Made by a program: the position numbers and the translations under genes. A stretch of DNA of 64,000 nt from the NCBI GenBank assembly GCA_018398585.1, contig JAGTTD010000001.1, forward strand, positions 9,116,501 to 9,180,500, given 5' to 3'. Positions 13,659 to 23,528 of this stretch are shown here, piece by piece. The stretch comes from Simmondsia chinensis (lineage: Eukaryota > Streptophyta > Magnoliopsida > Caryophyllales > Simmondsiaceae). The notes under the pieces were generated by a model, which did no database searches, was not told the origin of the DNA, and worked only from the letters and a program-made list of their open reading frames with translations. Positions within the stretch are counted from its first letter, which is position 1, and the number at the start of each line of letters is the position of its first letter.

Positions 13659-13675
13659 GGTTAACTCTAATACCA
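13659..13675 (-). other. Primer-binding site of copia element
   Basis: On the minus strand TGGTATTAGAGTTAACC begins directly after the 5' LTR. It resembles the initiator-Met-tRNA-complementary PBS (TGGTATCAGAGC) used by many plant LTR elements. Confidence 0.7.
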
Positions 13676-13811
13676 TGAAAGAATGAGGAGTACACCTAAT
13701 GCAGGAGCCTTCTTGTATATTTATAGGGAAACAATACAATATATAAGATTTACGAGGAAGGTCCAATGGGCTTGATATATACTGTACTAAACAGCTATAC
13801 AATACATAACA
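13676..13811 (-). repeat. 5' LTR of copia element
   Basis: It pairs with 9095-9232 and is flanked on the right by the CTTTT duplication. On the minus strand it begins TGTTATGTATTG and contains CCTATAAATATAC, a TATA box for the element RNA. Confidence 0.8.
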
Positions 13812-14503
13812 CTTTTTAGGAAGATTATTACTTAAATACCCTGATATTTGACAATTTATCACCTAAGTATCCTAACATTTTAATGCATACAATAAGATAC
13901 CTTAAGATTTCAATATTTTATGCCTTAGGTACCTTGAGGTTTTAAACTTTTATCAATCAAGTGCCATTTGTTGAAATTTGATAGATTTTGATAGAAAATG
14001 CTAAAATAGAACATAATTTCGGTAATATATCCATATTCTCATCAGAACTTTATGGTTTTTTGCTAAAAAATGCTAACATGATATATGATTTGGACTATAT
14101 TTAGGTAGTTTACATCAACAAATAATCAAATTTTAATCGTAATTTTCTGAAAACATTGACATAACTAGTAAATATTATCATAATTATATATTATATTAAT
14201 ATTTTTTTTAATAGAAAACTAGTCAAATACGATAAAAAATGAAATGTCAAGATAGGTAATAAATGTTCAAACCTCGTGGCACCTTAGTAATAATTTCACA
14301 ACTGCGGGAAGTCTAAATAATTTCACAAGGCGTAATATGATTGGTGAAGGGTATTCCTTTAAAACAAAGAAGGAACACAGCAAGGTAAGAGCATGTTTTC
14401 GGTTAAAACAAACAATAAAAAACCTCAATGAGAATTGTATTTTTCATAGAAAACCTTTTTCAAAGAAAAATATTTTCCAAACGAAAAGTATTTCCCTTGA
14501 AAC

Positions 14504-15237
14504 TAGGGTTGTAAATGAGCCGAGCTGGCTCGATATAAAGCTCGTATAGCTCGGCTCGTCACGAGCTCGAGCCGAGCCGAGCCCAAGTCCGAACAAGCTT
14601 GAGCTCGTGAGCTCGCGAGCCTAAACGAGCCTAAATATAAAATAATAATATAATTTAAATCATAATTATAATAATCATAATTTTAATTTAAATTCAAATT
14701 TTAAATTTGAATTATTATAAATCCGATCTCTCTCTCTCTCTCCACTCTAACTCTGCCCCCACTGGCACGCTCTTCGACGCCACCCTAGTGCCGAGACACC
14801 CGCTGGCAACAAGACCAAGACGGCGCCACCCCAACGCCAGATGTTGCACCGCCACCAACACCACTAACGCCCACACCCTAACCCTAACCCTTTCTCTCTA
14901 CCCCATCCTTCGAAACCCCCCACCACCCATCAAACCACCCTCATCTCTAGGAGCAGCAGCACCACCACCACCTCCACGCTCCCGTACCACCAACCTCCCT
15001 GACCACCCCACCCCGCTAGCACACCCAACTCCCCCCTCCCTCCCCTGCTAACCCACCGGTTCCCCTCCTAAGCTCGAGCCAATGGTGAGCCGAGCTCGAG
15101 CCTATGACGAGCCGAGCTCAAGCCCAAACTTTTCAAGCTTTGCGAACTTCAAGCCGAGCCCGAGCCGAGCTAAATGTTGAAGAGCCAAGCCTCAAGCCTG
15201 ACGAGCTTGGGCTCGGCTCGCCTCATTTACACCCCTA
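14504..15237 (+). mobile_element. Non-autonomous hAT element with captured-looking C-rich core
   Basis: The left end TAGGGTTGTAAATGAGCCGAG and right end CTCATTTACACCCCTA are terminal inverted repeats. They are flanked by the perfect 8-bp duplication CTTGAAAC (14496-14503 and 15238-15245), the hAT signature. Subterminal zones repeat GAGCCGAGC and AGCTCG. Between them lies an A+T-rich segment and then a sharply different pyrimidine-rich core (about 14728-15055), starting with a CT microsatellite and full of CCACC runs. There is no transposase. It inserted in the right arm of the PIF-like MITE. Confidence 0.85.
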
Positions 15238-15448
15238 CTTGAAACAATAGAGCCTATAAGCAACAAATCCCCCTTCTTATTTTAAAAACATAATAAATCA
15301 TGATTTTAATTACTCATACGCTATTAAAGTCAATATACAACACAATATTAATACGAGCATATGCTAGCAGGTAGCCACTTGAAATAAACAACTATGGGAT
15401 AATAGATGGCCTGTAAATGTAATATCCCAAAGTGGATATAAATGCGTC

Positions 15449-15617
15449 CCTTAGGGACATAGCCGAGTGGTCGTGATCGCCGGGTGCCAACGAGGTAACC
15501 CGGGATCGAATCCCACAAAGCTCAAAGTGGTGTCCTCTTTAATGAGGACTTTAAGGGGTTTATCCCCTCCCCCCTCTCCACGGCTTTACCATCATAAATA
15601 TAAAAAAAAAAAAAAAA
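15449..15617 (+). mobile_element. tRNA-derived SINE
   Basis: A head resembling a tRNA gene carries a Pol III A box (TAGCCGAGTGG, 15460-15470) and a B box (GGATCGAATCC, 15503-15513). An unrelated body follows, then an A-rich tail ending in 15 A residues. The tail, and the absence of a foldable 3' acceptor half, show it is a SINE and not a tRNA gene. No clear target duplication was found. Confidence 0.7.
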
Positions 15618-16689
15618 GTTATTTTCCAGTGACGAGCCTATGAGGCACGGCCTATAGCAGTTTTGTGAGGCCCATTTAGCCATCTAATGCGCCCTTGGAT
15701 CTCTACTTTTGCAGTTGTTTAAAAAAAGAAAAGTTTCAATAGGGGCTGAGTTTGGGCCCATTTGTTTTTAGCCCATTTAAGTTTTTAAGAAGGGATATTG
15801 GGCCTCGCCACTACCAGTCTAGTGCACAATTCTTTTAGAACATATGGTTACAAAAACCCCTTTTTTCCCAATCAAATCGCGTGACTTGTATGTATGTACT
15901 TGCTCACTCTGCCCCAACTTATTTGTCCGCCATGCCCTACATGGGCAAGTGAGACATCCTAAGCACAGAAGTTGTGTTTGGTTCAATTTTGTAACAGCTT
16001 AATATTATGAAAAAATTCTAATTGACTATAAGATTTGCGTTTAGCTGACAAAAAAGATCTTTTTAGATTTTTTTTTTACAGCTTAAATAAAAAAGATTAA
16101 AAGTTATTTTATAACTAAGCTAAAAAAGATACAGAACTAGTTAAAAGTTATTTTATAACTAAGCTAAAAAAGATACAGAACTAGATCTTTTTTACAACTT
16201 ATTTCTTTAAAATATTATAAAAGACTATATTAGCATTAAATATTAATCAATATAATCAACTTTTACTTTTATCACCACCTACATCTATGAAACCCCCCCC
16301 CCCCCCCCCCCTCTCTTATCCCATTATTTGCTACACTCACCACCCTCGACTATCTTACCAATTATTACTATAATTCTTTTCTACCGACTTGTGTTACTTG
16401 ATTTATATTGCTAAGTCATTTTTTGTGACCACCTGACCTTCTGAAAATGCAAAGCTAAGGATAGAGAAAATTCACCTATGTAGGATCGACTATTGCAATT
16501 AGGACATTTATCTACCTCGTGACTTGGATTTTGTCATGTTTATCTAAGAAAGGGAATAGGGAGGGGACCCAAAATAACCAGATTAGGATTGAACAATTAC
16601 AAGCACACTGTACCGCGTCAAGAGGAGGCAGGTGGACCGGATAGCTTGAGTGCTAGATATCCATGCCAATAAGGCCGCTGGGGCACCAC
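15618..16689. repeat. Gene-free spacer with 44-bp duplication and C tract
   Basis: No gene is seen. A perfect 44-bp direct tandem duplication occupies 16097-16140 and 16141-16184. A homopolymer of about 19 C residues lies near 16292-16311. Confidence 0.6.
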
Positions 16690-17867
16690 TAAGGCTGCAA
16701 ATGAGCCGAGCCTCGGCTCGTTAACTAATTGAGGCCGGCTCGGTATCGGTATCATTTATCTAATCGAGCCACATATCTATGCTCGGCTCAGCTCGGCTCG
16801 GCTCATTTACTAAATGAGACCGGCTTGTTAATAAATAAGACCGGCTCGGTATCGGTATCATTAAAGCTTGTTTATTTGGCGAGCTGGCTCGTTTAGCTTT
16901 GTCGGCCCGTTGGGCTCATTTATGAGGCTCATTAAGCTCATATATTAGGATTGTTAGACTCAATTATGATCATTTTTACTTGAATTGTTATACTAAATTA
17001 CTTTAATTAATGATAATAAACAAATAAATCTAAACCTAACACTAACCCTAATTCTTTCTACTTTGTCCCCCATATCAGCCCCCAGCCCCCAGCCCCCACC
17101 CCACCCCACCCAACCCCTCGACCAACTACCCCCACCTCGGCCACCCTCCAGCCGCCACCATCACCAACCCCCAGCCCCCTCCCAATGCCCGCCACCCCTC
17201 CCACACCCCCACTCCAAACTGTCACCACCATCACCTCTCCCATACCCAGACCCCCCACCCACTGGCCACCAACACCACCACCCGTGAGCCCTCGCTGCCC
17301 CTCCCCTGTCACCACCATCCCTCCCCCGCTCATTTCTCCTTTTCATCTTTAAGCAATACCAAAAAGTTGAGAATTTGAATTAGATAATAAATCAATAACA
17401 ATATAAAAAAGACAGTTTCTATTAAAAAGGGTGGGGCCGACAACACACTAACCAAATAATAAAGTGAAAATGAATATTTAGGACCAAGAAGAGTACAAAA
17501 AAACGGAGCGCCGTCTTCTTCCTTTTCTTTATTATTGTTCTTCTCTCTTTTTTTCTATCCTTTAGTGAGGCAAAGTTTAGAAAGCTAAACCCTAAAAACC
17601 TTTAAATACTCAAACAAAAACATATAAATGAACGGTGGAGGAAGGGCCAAGTGGAGCAGTCTAAATATACGAGCCAATAAACGAGTCGGCTCATGAGCCC
17701 ATAAACGAGCCGAGTCAGCCTCGGTTTGATTTGGCTCGTTTGTTTAAACGAGCCGCCCTTAAACGAGCCGAGCCAGCTCTCGAGCCGGCTTAGACGAACC
17801 CGAGCCGAGCCATTAGTGAGCTGAGTCAAACCGGCTCGCGAGCCGGCTTGTCTCATTTGCAGCCCTA
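16690..17867 (+). mobile_element. Second non-autonomous hAT element, related ends
   Basis: Ends are TAAGGCTGCAAATGAGCCGAG (left) and CTCATTTGCAGCCCTA (right), flanked by the perfect 8-bp duplication GGCACCAC (16682-16689 and 17868-17875). Subterminal arms repeat GGCTCG, GAGCCG and CGAGCC on both sides, as in the element at 14504. The core (about 17060-17335) is again a strongly C-rich strand with CCACC and CCCCAGC runs beside A+T-rich sequence. No transposase is present. Long frames in the core on both strands follow from its composition and are not taken as genes. Confidence 0.85.
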
Positions 17868-19153
17868 GGCACCACCATGGCTGGGTGGCACGAGACAACA
17901 GTCGTTTCCCCTTCTGCTCTTACCACCAGGGGTTGTCCCCTTGATAGGTTGCAATGACTAAGGGCCGTGCGAGGGTTAGAATTGATAAAGAGGTCTAAGA
18001 TTTTTAGTTGTTTTTCTCTATAGATTGGTCCAAAGAACCTCAAACCGTTTCATGGCAATACTAAAAGAACAATAAGAAAAGAGAAGACCACAAAGAGCAT
18101 ATAATACCAACTCCTCATCAAGAATTGAGGCACAGACAACACCTAAACTGTGGGATAGAGACTAGAACTTTTACTACCACTCATCAATAATAGACTGCAT
18201 TATCTGAATAGTTGCAAGCACCTGACGCAACTCCATCTATTTGGTGAATGACTAGTCTAGGAAGCACTTCTCTAGGGTCTCCCGTATGGCTCTAGGGTTA
18301 GGCTAGGTGCATATGTCATTGTGGGTAGGCCGGTTTAATGTAGCAAAAATCCAACTTGGAATGTGTCAACCTATATGAACCTGAGTATTATGTAGTTTGG
18401 GTTTGCATAGAATTGACCATCAGGTCTTTTGATGTGGGTAGGGTTCCATCAATTGGGTGGTAAAAAAATCGAATATTCGATGAACTACTTGTATTTCAAA
18501 TTAATTATGGATTGTTTTTGTTCTTTATGGGGGCTCAATATCTTATTGAGTTGAGTTCGAGTAGGCTTGATAAGCTTATTGAGTCAAGTTCAAACAAGGA
18601 AGGGCGATGCTTGGCTCACTAATATTCATGAATAGTTTAATAAGGACTTGTTAAAGGCTTGATAAGAGTTAGTTAAAAGCTTGTTAAATGATTGTTGATA
18701 GCTTGTTAAAAGCTTGCTAAGAGTTTGCAAATAGTAGATATTAGCTAAAAAAATATTCGATAATGGTTTGATATATCTCAAATACCTTTGCTGGGTAGGC
18801 TTGGTTATGAGCATGACTTGGATCAACAACGCGTTGATTTCAACTTGATAATAAGCTCGAATTAGCTCGATTAGCCTAACAAACCAATTCGAGTATCACA
18901 CACTCACTAAAATCTTGTTGAATCAAGCTTGAAGAAAGGCACAAAATATTGATAAAAGCTCTGTTTAAACTCGAGTTAGATAAGGCTTATTGTGCTCAAG
19001 TTCATACAAGGGGTGCTCGACTTGACTCAGCTCCTTTACACCCCTACCCATTGATGAAGCTTTCAAGTTATAATTAATGAGAAGGTAAATCATTTGGTCT
19101 TGCCAAAGTAGGTAAAACCATCAAACTTGACGCTAATAATATATAATGGGTAT
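17868..19153. other. Spacer with a hAT-like terminal fragment
   Basis: No gene is recognised. From about 18530 to 19046 the sequence repeats GCTTGTTAAA and GAGTTCGA-like words and ends in GCTCCTTTACACCCCTA. That end is close to the right end of the hAT element at 14504-15237 (CTCATTTACACCCCTA). No matching left end or target duplication was found, so this is at best a decayed relative. Confidence 0.35.
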
Positions 19154-20311
19154 AACAACAACAACAACAACAACCGGCCCGGTGTAACAAGGGTTCCCGC
19201 GTGAGTAGGGTCTGGGATGGGTAGGATGTACGCAGCCTTACTCCACCAGGGGGATACCCTAATGAAAGGCTGTTTCTGAGGACCCCCATCCTGAAAAGCA
19301 AGAGGGCATCAAAAGCATGGAGAGCACGGAAAGCATGACAAGCATGGAAGTATCTAAGCAAGAGCAAAACGCAAAAGCAACCAAGCATCTATGGAAGAGA
19401 GACTACCTAACGACAACCTGCAAACATATAAATGGTGTAAGCAACTAGAAGCAAGGCAGAAATGCGTATAAACAGATAGGCACACAAAAAGCCTGGTGAA
19501 GCTAGTACTAGCGTAGAAGTGCTCGATGTTCCTACCTTGCTATATCTGTTACCCCTATACTAATCCTTCATTGAGCTCTATTTAGAGCCACTTCTTCACT
19601 GAGGTTGAGAGAGGTGAGGTCCTGTCGAATTGCTTCCATCCAACTCTTCTTTGGTCGGCGTCTTCATCTCTTCCCTTCCGTAATATGGAGTTGTTCCCAT
19701 CTTCTGATAGATGCAGTGCTCGATCTCCTCCTAACATGCCCAAATTACATCAAAGGTTTCTCCCGCAGCTTATCCTCGATTGAGACCATACCTAATTTAC
19801 TTCTTATGACTTCATTTTTGATCCTATCCTTCATTGTGTGTTTGCACATCCATCTCACCATTCTCATTTCTATTTCCTTCATCTTTTGCGTATGATGTTA
19901 CTTAACTGGCCAACACTCTGCCCTATAAGACATAGCCAGTCTTACTACCGTCTTATAGTATTTTCCCTTTAACTTAAGGGGAAACTTCCTATCACATAGT
20001 ACCGCCGATGCCATCCTCCATTTATGCCAACCCACTTTTATCCTGTTGTTAATATCTGCGTCCACTTCACCGTTTTGCTATACCATAGAACACAAGTACT
20101 TAAAGCACACTTTTTGCGATATGCATTTTGATCCAATTTTGACATCTTCTGTACTTGGCATGGTAGATACACAAAACTTGAGTTCCATATACTCAGTTTT
20201 AGATCTACTAACTCTTATCCCTTTCGATTCCAAGGCCAATCTCTAGAGTTCTAGCTTCTCTTTCACCTCCTTTCTGGACTCTCCCACCAAAACTATGTCG
20301 TCCGCCATCAT
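19154..20311 (-). pseudogene. RTE-clade LINE remnant: RT C terminus and 3' UTR
   Basis: On the minus strand from 20308 the reading begins MADDIVLVGESRKEVKEK, the ADD catalytic box of RTE-type reverse transcriptase. It continues through [45 protein letters not shown] and MVRWMCKHTMKDRIKNEVIR, and finishes with RRPKKSWMEAIRQDLTS and SEEVALNRAQ near 19565. These are the thumb and C-terminal signatures of plant RTE LINEs, which copy their own RNA at a nicked target. Several stops are present. The 3' UTR runs to an (AAC)n array at 19154-19174, that is a (GTT)n tail on the sense strand. The element is 5' truncated; no target duplication was identified. Confidence 0.75.
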
Positions 20312-20700
20312 TCCATCTGAGAAGGAAAGGTGAACCATGGTTTGGGAAGGCGAGAACAAGAGAAGAGGAGATGAATAGTGGTGGCGAGTGACCGCAATGG
20401 AGGGGTTGTGGGGTCTTTTAGCGAGGGAAGAGAGCCGATGGCTTGTGGCAGTGACGTCACAATAGCGATTGGCGCTGCAATAATGATGCTAGAAGTCTTG
20501 CTTTGACTTATAGTGAGATGGATGATGATCTAGTGACAATAATAAAGGGTTCGATTGGACAACGAGGGCCCATGGAGGGAGAGACACAGCGGTTGTACTA
20601 GTGAGAGCGACGGAGGCTGCTGTCTCAAGAGAAAAGTTAGAGCTAGGGTTAGTATTCTTGTAAAAGTTAATATTATGGTTTTCCATGGGCTAAGATGCCA
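20312..20700. other. Spacer, nothing recognised
   Basis: No motif or terminus is seen. Short frames on both strands are unsupported. Confidence 0.3.
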
Positions 20701-20727
20701 TAATTCTTTCCTGCCGTCCTCCCCCCA

Positions 20728-21215
20728 TAGGTATCTTGAGATTCAAGGATATCGCCTAAATGCCTTAATGTTACAATATATAGAATGGGGTGTATAAATT
20801 TTATCAGTTAGGTATTCTTTGCTCAAATTTGATTGATTTTTACTAGAAATTACTAGTGTGGAACATACTTATAATAATATATATGTGTCATCTATTATAA
20901 TGTTATATTTTTTATCGTAAAATGCTAATAAAACACATTATTTCCTTAATATATAGATGTCCTCAGCTCTTGTTTAGTGAATTATTTTTCATAATCCATT
21001 GAATTTTGGTTGAAATAGCTTATATCTATTGTTGTAATAATATATTCCATCAACATTTTTTGTGAAAATTGATCAAATATTTATCAAAAATTCATCAATT
21101 TTTCGTTATAGGGTACTTAAGTGATAAATTTTTAAAACCCCAGGGTAACTCATTGTATATATCAAAATGTGAGGATACCTATGTGATAAATATTCAAACT
21201 TTAAGGTACCCAAGT
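20728..21215 (+). mobile_element. MULE-like MITE with long inverted ends
   Basis: The left arm (about 20728-20830, starting AGGTATCTTGAGATTCAAGG) and right arm (about 21100-21215, ending AAGGTACCCAAGTG) are degenerate inverted copies of about 100 bp. Both repeat the theme TACCTAAGTGATAAAT. Arms of the same theme bound the element at 62170-63072, whose target duplication supports a MULE-type origin. No coding capacity and no clear duplication were seen here. Confidence 0.45.
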
Positions 21216-21264
21216 GTATATATATATAAAAGAGGAATGACTCAAAGAAGATGGTAAATTTTGG

Positions 21265-21337
21265 GCCACTCATTTGCCAGCAGACATCATTCCCCTTGCC
21301 CTTGACGTCATCCCCCTTCTTTGAGCAAATGAGTGGC
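21265..21337. repeat. 13-bp inverted repeat hairpin
   Basis: Perfect arms GCCACTCATTTGC (21265-21277) and GCAAATGAGTGGC (21325-21337) enclose a 47-bp C-rich loop. It could be the remains of a very small foldback element. Function is unknown. Confidence 0.5.
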
Positions 21338-21586
21338 TCAGGATTGGGATAAAATAAAGGGCAAATTACTAAAGGAAAAAAAGACTAGAATAATAAAGTT
21401 AGTACCTTTGATGTTTGACTGATTAATTTTAATTGCACAAATTTTGTGAAAAAAATATTTAGCAAAATATTATGCTCATTTAATAAAGTAATCCAATTAA
21501 CGGTCTTAATTGCATGCCTGTACATTGGAATGGCCTTGATCAGAGATAACAATGGATTGGGTTTGGATCGGAGTTGTTTTCATTTA

Positions 21587-22115
21587 GACGCGGTTCATAT
21601 ACAACTAAACCGCGTCTTTAAGACGCGGTTCATATTATTGTAAAAGACAAGTCTTGAAGTCAAGGATGCCCACGCTCGAAACGAATTCAAAATAAAATGG
21701 ATGAAATGACTATACACGAAGGGTCACATGTAGATTTTGTAAGAGAAAATGCCACAATGTATTGACATGCAAGATAAAAAAGGAGCACAGGGCTCGGTTA
21801 GCAGCTAGTAGCAGTGAAATATATGACGGTAATATTTATTTATGTTTCTTTTTTTTGAACATTTATTTATGTTTTATTTATATTATTTTTTATATAGTAG
21901 TTCGTTATTTATATATATCTATTAGTTTATTATTTATGTTTTTTAACTCATAAAGCACTATAACTGCGTTTAGTAAACGCGGTTTATAGTGTAAACCGCA
22001 TTTTATAAACGCGGTTTATTCTTATATAATTTTTTGTTCTTGATGCGGTTATTGTTACATATAACCGCTTTTTCGGAACGCGGTTTAATATAACCGCGTT
22101 TATAAAACACGGTTC
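21587..22115. repeat. Cluster of ACGCGGTT inverted repeats
   Basis: The octamer ACGCGGTT or its complement, with one-base variants, recurs at least nine times in two groups (21587-21640 and 21956-22115), mostly as head-to-head pairs forming hairpins. The clearest is an almost perfect 36-bp palindrome at 21956-21991 bounded by CACTATAA and TTATAGTG. The spacers are A+T-rich. Such arrays resemble subterminal repeats of CACTA elements, where transposase binds, but no paired termini were found. Confidence 0.55.
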
Positions 22116-22364
22116 AACAGTAGATTGAAAATTATTTATTTTTTGGCATTATTTTTTTTATTTTTTATTTTTCAGCATTATTTTGGGAACCGACTCTAAT
22201 CTTTATACATAAATATGTTACATCATGGTCTCATAAAAAATTATTAAAGTGCCAAAACAAACTTTAAAATGTTGGCACAATAAAAAAAAATGATGTTGGA
22301 ATATGGTTTGACATGTTGAAGACTTAAAATTTAGTAATTTAAAATTTTTCTACATTAACCATAC

Positions 22365-22529
22365 TTTTGGGTTGGATTTAATGTCATCCAAATCTGGCCC
22401 GATCCAAAGCCCATTTATCAACATCCAAATCTGAATCCATCTAAAACTCAGTTTTTACATCCAAATCCATTACAAATGGATCAGGTTGGATGGATATTCG
22501 ACGGATTCGGATGCAATTACCATCCCTAG
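22365..22529. mobile_element. Decayed hAT-like right end
   Basis: The segment is rich in ATCCAAATC and GGATTCGGATG words and ends TTACCATCCCTAG, comparable with hAT ends that read TAGGGATGGTAA from outside. No left partner or 8-bp duplication was found. Confidence 0.35.
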
Positions 22530-23036
22530 TCTTGATATACAATTTCGTTACCCTTTATATTATTAGGGCTTCTAGTAAATTATAATTACAGCAGCCATTC
22601 AAGTGCAAGAGTCCAAATCCATATATTAATGCTCAAAAACAAAATCCATATATTGGCGGCCGTTTAATGTTAAAAAAAAAAATCCATATATTGGCTGACC
22701 AAAAAAAATGCATATATTAATTAAGTATTTTCAAGCACATAAATGCCAAAGCCTTTAATTCGGGCTTTAATAGGTACAAAAGAAAAACTGAAATAAAAAG
22801 TATGAAGAAACAGAAAGATCAAATACCCATTTACAGGGCTTAGCTCAAGGTTAACCTTCATTCACAACCCTTTATCCCCAGGGGAGTCAATCCAGTATTA
22901 GAATCACAATCTTTGCCACATAGACTAGAAGCAGGCCATCAAACTGGGAAAGCCTAATGGTAGCAAAGAAACACAAATCCATGCCACTAGCAATCAATAG
23001 TGGATAACAGGCCATGTGCCAACAATGTGGACGTAC
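22530..23036. other. Spacer, nothing recognised
   Basis: A+T-rich sequence with tandem-like repeats of AATCCATATATT near 22615-22720. No coding region is seen. It ends at the GTATC target duplication of the Tat element. Confidence 0.35.
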
Positions 23037-23041
23037 GTATC

Positions 23042-23403
23042 TGTTTCGGGGTTTTTTTGGTTGGGTTCTTGAAGGGGAACCAGACTCAAGTTCCTTGCCT
23101 TTGTTTTCTGGTTTTCTTGTTATTTATAGGGGATGAGAGGAGTTTTGGGATCCTTGGGGACTAAGTAGAAGATGGCGGTATCTAGCCTTGGGGGTCAAGT
23201 AGGAGATGACGGTATGTATACATGGGGGTCAAGTAGGAGGTGACGGTACGTATACTTGGGGGTCAAGTAGGAGGTGACGGTACGTATAATTGGGGGCCAA
23301 GTCGGAGGTGGCAGTATGAAGGTGGGGCGGTATGCAGATGGACGGTATGAAGGTGGGCGGTATGAACTATCGCCATCTCTGTGAACCATTTTTGTATTTA
23401 TCA
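23042..23403 (-). repeat. 3' LTR of Tat element
   Basis: It pairs with 43669-44069. Its inner edge is followed by a polypurine tract on the minus strand (AAAGTGGGGGGCTAGT, 23404-23419), the usual plus-strand primer. It contains about four 34-bp tandem units, starting at 23190, 23224, 23258 and 23292. Confidence 0.85.
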
Positions 23404-23453
23404 ACTAGCCCCCCACTTTGGGGCCAAATTGTCTTTGGTCTCAAAGTGTAAGA

Positions 23454-23461
23454 CTATAAAT
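23454..23461 (+). promoter_or_regulatory. TATA box of antisense F-box unit
   Basis: CTATAAAT lies 50 bp inside the 3' LTR edge and about 70 bp before the F-box ATG at 23529. The spacing suits a transcription start near 23487 and a short leader. It points away from the LTR, antisense to the retrotransposon RNA. Confidence 0.45.
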
Positions 23462-23528
23462 ACTCCTTGTGAGCCTGTCATTTTCCGTGCGTGGTTATCA
23501 ACTCTCACTCTTTGTTTTGAGGTTTTAA

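Larger units (their letters stand above)
9095..13811 (-). mobile_element. Ty1/copia retrotransposon, complete but decayed
   Basis: Limits are set by two short LTRs (138 and 136 bp) starting TGAAAGAATGAGGA on the plus strand and ending TAACA, flanked by the perfect 5-bp duplication CTTTT (9090-9094 and 13812-13816). Sense order on the minus strand is LTR, PBS, gag, protease, GAG-pre-integrase, integrase, RT, RNase H, LTR, the copia order. Short LTRs, a Met-tRNA-like PBS and total length of 4.7 kb suit the Ale/Retrofit group, an inference only. Multiple stops, frameshifts and an integrase deletion make it defective. It sits inside the PIF-like MITE. Confidence 0.85.
8611..15254 (-). mobile_element. 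PIF/Harbinger-like MITE, split by two insertions
   Basis: The left arm (8611 to about 8790) starts GGCTCTATTTTTTTAGGGG. The right arm runs through 14337-14503 and finishes at 15246-15254 (CAATAGAGCC). Both arms match, in inverted order, the intact copy at 58407-59114, and the interior at 13817-14340 matches it too. A copia element (9095-13811) and a hAT element (14504-15237) interrupt this copy. The flanking trinucleotides are TAA and TAT, close to the TWA target of PIF/Harbinger elements. Sequence at 8800-9089 does not match the other copy and is unexplained. There is no transposase, so it is non-autonomous. Confidence 0.6.

Noticed and set aside
14871..14890. Interstitial telomere repeat (CCCTAACCCTAACCCT)
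   Set aside because: Only about two to three units, in a low-complexity C-rich core; typical plant telomere is CCCTAAA.
14707..15051. Pro/Thr-rich frame of 114 codons in the hAT core
   Set aside because: Composition-driven reading through a CT/C-rich segment inside a non-autonomous element.
15449..15530. A tRNA gene
   Set aside because: A and B boxes are present, but there is no acceptor-stem pairing and a SINE body with A tail follows.
17058..17346. Long frames on both strands in the C-rich hAT core (Gly/Val-rich and Pro-rich)
   Set aside because: They arise from a C-rich strand lacking stops; no start context, no motif, and they overlap on both strands.
18500..19046. A third complete hAT relative
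   Set aside because: Only a right-end-like sequence was found; no left inverted repeat or 8-bp duplication.
19605..19895. Plus-strand frame of 96 codons
   Set aside because: It is antisense to the RTE reverse transcriptase C terminus, which explains its lack of stops.
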